A DNA stretch of 11,511 bases from Phycisphaerales bacterium (GTDB taxonomy: Bacteria; Planctomycetota; Phycisphaerae; Phycisphaerales; UBA1924). The stretch is from contig JARGNC010000073.1 of assembly GCA_029212425.1 (NCBI GenBank), positions 1 to 11,511 on the forward strand, in the 5' to 3' direction. Each line of letters opens with the position of its first letter. The first letter of the stretch is position 1. The translations under genes and the position numbers were made by a program. Of the stretch, positions 8,519 to 11,511 are shown piece by piece. The notes under the pieces are model-generated. The model saw only the letters and a program-made list of their open reading frames with translations. It did not search any database and was not told where the DNA came from.

Positions 8519-8627
8519 AGACAGAGAAGCTATCGACCGATCAATGCATACACCTAAAGCCCGTCCCCGAACACGCCAACCAATATACGAACCCCCCAAG
8601 ACCCGGTTCATCCAAAAGGACCAACGC
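8519..8627. promoter_or_regulatory. Divergent intergenic region with a ribosome binding site that sets the downstream start
   Basis: This 109-base gap separates the ubiA-like and ALG10-like genes and should contain both promoters, though I see no convincing -35/-10 pair. A strong Shine-Dalgarno AAAAGGA at 8614-8620 lies seven bases before GTG 8628 and favours that codon as the start of the + gene over the ATG at 8658 and over the open frame further upstream. Confidence 0.55.
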
Positions 8628-10082
8628 GTGAACCAGTCACCCGACCAACCCAACCCGATGACCGATCGCCCTGCAAGCCCGCGTGCGCTCAGGATCACCA
8701 TCGTGATCCTCCTCTTAACCGCAGTGCTCCTCTGGATCTTCCCGCTTCTCAACCCCCACTACCTCATCCGCAGCGCATCTGCAGAACAGCTCTACCACAC
8801 CCCCGCCATCGATCGATTCGCATCCCAGCTCCCCACCCCCGACTATTCCGACTACTCCTCCGCAACCACACCGGGATACCACACCGTCCTCGCGATCCCA
8901 ACCAAACTCGGCGCATCCAACCCCGCACTCCGCATCATCGCATCTATTTATTCATTCTTCATCGTCGCGCTCCTCGCGATCCCGCTCGCAAGAACGCACC
9001 GCGCGCTCGCGATCCCGATGATCCTCCCCCTCCTTGCAAGCAACTACTTCATCTTCTCCGGCGCATGGCTCCTCCCAGACAACTCAGGTTGGCTCGGAGT
9101 CCTCATCATCTTCCTCCTCGCGCTCAAACAAAACCCAACCCTCAAGTCCCACATCCTCGCCGGACTCACCCTCCTCATCCTGATCTACTTCCGCCAGGTC
9201 CATATCTGGGCCGCCGCCCCGATCTGGCTCGCCGCCTGGATCGGATCAACCGAGCAAACCCCCCATGCTCCAACTGTCCGCTCCTTCTTCCCCAATCTCC
9301 CGAACCGATTCTCCCGATCCGTCATCGCGCTCCACCGCACCCTCCCCGCGTTCCTCCTCCTCGCCTACTTCGTCAAACTCTGGGGAGGACTCGTCACCCC
9401 AACCTTCAAAGACGAACACCACGGCCCAAACCCCGCGACCCCCGCATTCATCCTCCTCCAGATCGCCGTCCTCTCCATCTTCTTCCTCCCCATCCTCCTC
9501 CCACAACTCAAACAACTCCTCAAAGACGCCAAACCAACACTCCTCATCTCCACAACCCTCGGCACCATCCTCGCAATCGTCCCCCATTCCGCATACAACG
9601 AAGACGCCGGAAGATACAGCGGCTGGTGGAACGCCGTCAAAAAATTCCCCGACTTCATGGACCGCTCCCCCGTCTACATCGCCGGCGCCATCGTCGGATC
9701 CATCATGCTCGTCACCTGGGGATCACTCCTCAACCTCCGAGACCGCTGGATCTTCGCAGGCACACTCCTCGCATTCACCCTCGCACAAACCGCAAACCTC
9801 GAAAGCTGGCAGCGATACCACGAGCCCATGCTCCTTTTCATGCTCATGCTCATCTTCGCACGGTCCAATAAAATCCAGCTCACCCCCAAGCGAGCCGCAC
9901 TCGGATCAGTCGCCGCATCCATCATGCTCGCCGTGATCACCGCATCGCTGCTCAAAAATCAGGTCTCGCGCGACATCACCGATCCCAGAGTGCTCCGTCT
10001 GGATCAACGATTGGACAATCCCACCCCAGAAGTCCCCCAAAACCAGCGAACCACCCCCGATTCATCCCGTACAACCCCCTGA
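8628..10082 (+). CDS. Multi-spanning GT-C-type glycosyltransferase resembling ALG10 (DIE2)
   Basis: From GTG 8628 this encodes 484 residues with about 11-12 membrane helices. I do not know a named bacterial family for it, but its motifs follow those I remember for eukaryotic ALG10 (GT59) in the same order: E53 with YHTP and R63-F64 after helix 1 (ALG10: DEIFH.P….RY); ATTPGYH at 79-85 (ITT.PGLY); FRQVHIW at 188-194 (FRQTNIIW); DEHH at 262-265 in a loop before a helix (GDRSSH); DAGRYSGWW at 326-334 (ADNRHYTFYVW); and E392 with RYHEP at 396-400 (LEFRYFILP). ALG10 adds a terminal alpha-1,2-glucose from dolichyl-phosphate-glucose in the ER. This protein would use a polyprenyl-phosphate sugar at the outer membrane face; donor and acceptor are unknown. 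Its divergent neighbour may make such a donor. The last 35 or so residues are polar and proline-rich. A generic ArnT/PMT-like GT-C is the alternative. Confidence 0.7.
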   Translation: MNQSPDQPNPMTDRPASPRALRITIVILLLTAVLLWIFPLLNPHYLIRSASAEQLYHTPAIDRFASQLPTPDYSDYSSATTPGYHTVLAIPTKLGASNPALRIIASIYSFFIVALLAIPLARTHRALAIPMILPLLASNYFIFSGAWLLPDNSGWLGVLIIFLLALKQNPTLKSHILAGLTLLILIYFRQVHIWAAAPIWLAAWIGSTEQTPHAPTVRSFFPNLPNRFSRSVIALHRTLPAFLLLAYFVKLWGGLVTPTFKDEHHGPNPATPAFILLQIAVLSIFFLPILLPQLKQLLKDAKPTLLISTTLGTILAIVPHSAYNEDAGRYSGWWNAVKKFPDFMDRSPVYIAGAIVGSIMLVTWGSLLNLRDRWIFAGTLLAFTLAQTANLESWQRYHEPMLLFMLMLIFARSNKIQLTPKRAALGSVAASIMLAVITASLLKNQVSRDITDPRVLRLDQRLDNPTPEVPQNQRTTPDSSRTTP

Positions 10083-10159
10083 GCCGACTCTCACGATTCG
10101 ACTCAATAACCACGCCTTCCTTGCCGATACACCCCATTCCATTACCCAGTCCTGAGACC

Positions 10160-10179
10160 GGGTCATAGTATCATGACCC
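10160..10179. repeat. Perfect inverted repeat upstream of gmd
   Basis: GGGTCAT at 10160-10166 and ATGACCC at 10173-10179 form a 7-bp perfect inverted repeat around six bases (AGTATC), 49 bases before the gmd start codon. The position suits an operator or a 5' leader hairpin. It is not followed by a T-run, so it is not a standard terminator for the upstream gene. No regulator family can be named. Confidence 0.45.
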
Positions 10180-10228
10180 ATTCATCAGCAGACCCAACCA
10201 AGCACACGCCAAGCAGGAACCACGCACA

Positions 10229-11287
10229 ATGAGCGACCCAAAACGAGCACTCATCACAGGAATCACCGGACAAGACGGCTCATACCTCGCCGAGTTCCTC
10301 CTCTCAAAGGGCTACGAAGTCCACGGCATGATCCGCCGCGCCTCCTCCTTCAACACCGAACGACTCGATGAAATCTACCAAGACCCGCACATCGACGGCG
10401 CGAAACTCAAACTCCACTACGGCGACCTCTGCGACGCAAACAACATCAACAAGATCATGGACAATGTCAAACCACACGAGGTCTACAACCTCGGCGCACA
10501 GTCCCATGTCCGTGTTTCCTTTGACATGCCGATCTACACCGCAGACACCGTAGGCATGGGCGCCCTCCGCCTCCTCGAAGCCATCCGCGACTTCATGGAC
10601 AAGTCCGGACAAGAAGTCCGCTACTACCAAGCATCCTCCTCAGAAATGTACGGCAAAGTCCTCGAAGTCCCACAATCCGAAAAGACCCCCTTCTGGCCAC
10701 GCTCCCCATACTCCTGCGCCAAAGTCATGGCGCACTGGGCAACCGTCAACTTCCGCGAGTCCTACGGCATGCACGCATCCTGCGGCATCCTCTTCAACCA
10801 CGAATCACCACGCCGTGGTGAAACCTTCGTCACACGCAAAATCACAAGAGCAGTCGGACGCATCAAGCTCGGCATGCAAGACAAGGTCTACCTCGGAAAC
10901 CTCGACGCGAAGCGCGACTGGGGATTCGCAGGTGACTATGTCAAGATGATGTGGATGATGCTCCAGATGCCAGAAGCCGACGACTATGTTGTCGCAACAG
11001 GTCGCACCATCTCCGTTCGCGAGTTTGCCGAAATGGCATTCAACTCAGTAGGTCTCAACTTCGACGACCATGTCGAGTTCGATCCACGCTACCTCCGCCC
11101 CGCAGAAGTCGACCTTCTCCTCGGCGATCCAACCAAAGCCAAAGAAAAGCTCGGCTGGGAACCCGAAACAACCGTCGAAGAACTCGCCGCCATGATGGTC
11201 GAGCACGACATGGAACTCGCCTCCCGCGAGAAGACCCTCAAAGACGCGGGACACAAACTCCCAGAGTTCACAGGCCACGACCAGTAA
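10229..11287 (+). CDS. gmd: GDP-mannose 4,6-dehydratase
   Basis: This 352-residue protein is an extended short-chain dehydrogenase/reductase. It converts GDP-D-mannose to GDP-4-keto-6-deoxy-D-mannose in the cytosol, the branch point for GDP-L-fucose, GDP-D-rhamnose and GDP-perosamine. The NADP(H)-binding motif is G11-x-x-G14-x-x-G17 (TGITGQDGSYLAE). The catalytic residues are visible: S137 (at the place of Thr132 in the E. coli enzyme), E139, Y161 and K165, all offset by exactly five from E. coli numbering. NHESPRRGETFVTRK and the RPAEVD element near the C-terminus are family signatures, and length is normal. AGGAA at 10215-10219, nine bases before ATG 10229, supports the start. The gene appears to be transcribed alone: a terminator follows at once and the next gene faces it, so the partner reductase or aminotransferase is not adjacent here. 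The flanking glycan genes support a role in surface polysaccharide synthesis. Confidence 0.97.
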   Translation: MSDPKRALITGITGQDGSYLAEFLLSKGYEVHGMIRRASSFNTERLDEIYQDPHIDGAKLKLHYGDLCDANNINKIMDNVKPHEVYNLGAQSHVRVSFDMPIYTADTVGMGALRLLEAIRDFMDKSGQEVRYYQASSSEMYGKVLEVPQSEKTPFWPRSPYSCAKVMAHWATVNFRESYGMHASCGILFNHESPRRGETFVTRKITRAVGRIKLGMQDKVYLGNLDAKRDWGFAGDYVKMMWMMLQMPEADDYVVATGRTISVREFAEMAFNSVGLNFDDHVEFDPRYLRPAEVDLLLGDPTKAKEKLGWEPETTVEELAAMMVEHDMELASREKTLKDAGHKLPEFTGHDQ

Positions 11288-11313
11288 ACAACCCAACACA
11301 ATCAAACACAACG

Positions 11314-11336
11314 CCCCGCACAATGCGGGGTTTTTT
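11314..11336 (+). terminator. Rho-independent terminator of gmd
   Basis: A 7-bp perfect GC-rich stem (CCCCGCA at 11314-11320 with TGCGGGG at 11324-11330) closes a three-base loop and is followed directly by six T (11331-11336). It starts 26 bases after the gmd stop. It lies between convergent genes, but the - strand side lacks a clean T-run, so its main action should be on gmd. Confidence 0.93.
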
Positions 11337-11349
11337 ATCGTCGCAGTTC

Positions 11350-11511
11350 TTACCCCGCCCGCTCCACATCCACCACCTGAATCCGATGCGCCCCCCCAAT
11401 CGCGTCCCCATCGAGCCCCTCACCAAACAACCCATACCCCGTCGCCTTCCATCCATTCCCCACAAGCGACAAATCAATATGCCACCCCGCGATCCCCACC
11501 GCAGCCTTTCT
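11350..11511 (-). CDS. Unrecognised protein, C-terminal fragment (5' end off the right edge)
   Basis: The - strand frame from the window edge to TAA at 11352-11350 gives the last 53 residues of a protein with a normal, balanced composition: Gly- and Val-rich, with short beta-like stretches such as AGWHIDLSLVGNGWKA and HRIQVVDVERAG. Codons ending in G (GGG, GTG, GCG) match other - strand genes in the window. It is convergent with gmd, and the terminator lies between their stops. I do not recognise a family, and the fragment is too short to assign a function. A chance open frame cannot be fully excluded, since the skewed DNA leaves many frames open. Confidence 0.55.
   Translation of the reverse strand, partial: RKAAVGIAGWHIDLSLVGNGWKATGYGLFGEGLDGDAIGGAHRIQVVDVERAG

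Noticed and set aside
8439..8627. Upstream extension of the ALG10-like gene to an ATG at 8439
   Set aside because: It would overlap the start of the divergent ubiA-like gene and adds a polar, non-conserved-looking stretch; a strong ribosome site points to GTG 8628.
9065..9871. A 268-codon + strand frame inside the ALG10-like gene
   Set aside because: It is Pro/Arg/His-rich and lies in another frame of a gene with coherent membrane helices and motifs; the strand skew explains it.
10643..10645. The Ser at the catalytic Thr position of GDP-mannose dehydratase (S137) as a sign of altered activity
   Set aside because: Ser can do the same job in SDR enzymes, and S-S-S-E variants are, as I recall, common in this family; the Glu, Tyr and Lys are all intact.

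Overview
The window looks like a stretch of a Planctomycetota chromosome, most plausibly Phycisphaerae. The grounds are indirect: a very large secreted Met-zincin metalloprotease of the DUF5117/DUF5118 type, a mix of genes with and without Shine-Dalgarno sites, and moderately GC-rich DNA. Taxonomy is inference. The + strand is C- and A-rich and G- and T-poor almost throughout, whichever strand is coding, so + genes end codons mostly in C/A and - genes often in G/T. This also leaves several long meaningless frames open opposite or beside the real genes.

Layout. (1) 1-1104 (-): an O-antigen ligase/polymerase-like membrane protein, C-terminus cut by the window edge. It is divergent from (2) 1268-2917 (+), an oligosaccharide flippase. 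(3) 2942-3979 (-): a membrane-tethered endonuclease/exonuclease/phosphatase (EEP) domain protein, convergent with the flippase. (4) 4057-7176 (-): a secreted 1039-residue zinc metalloprotease with a rho-independent terminator-like hairpin just after it. (5) 7508-8518 (-): a UbiA-family enzyme resembling decaprenyl-phosphate phosphoribosyltransferase. It is divergent from (6) 8628-10082 (+), a multi-spanning GT-C-type protein whose ordered motifs resemble eukaryotic ALG10 (DIE2). (7) 10229-11287 (+): GDP-mannose 4,6-dehydratase (gmd), followed by a clear terminator. (8) 11350-11511 (-): the C-terminus of an unrecognised gene.

How the genes may work together. Five genes fit cell-envelope glycan synthesis: a nucleotide-sugar enzyme (gmd), a maker of a lipid-phosphate-linked sugar (UbiA family), a GT-C glycosyltransferase that would use such a donor, a flippase and a ligase/polymerase. 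The metalloprotease and the EEP protein sit between the two halves and have no evident role in glycan synthesis. The most noteworthy item is the ALG10-like protein, because ALG10 is known as a eukaryotic N-glycosylation enzyme. Its divergent UbiA neighbour suggests a donor-maker/donor-user pair. No RNA genes, CRISPR arrays, insertion sequences or phage genes were seen.
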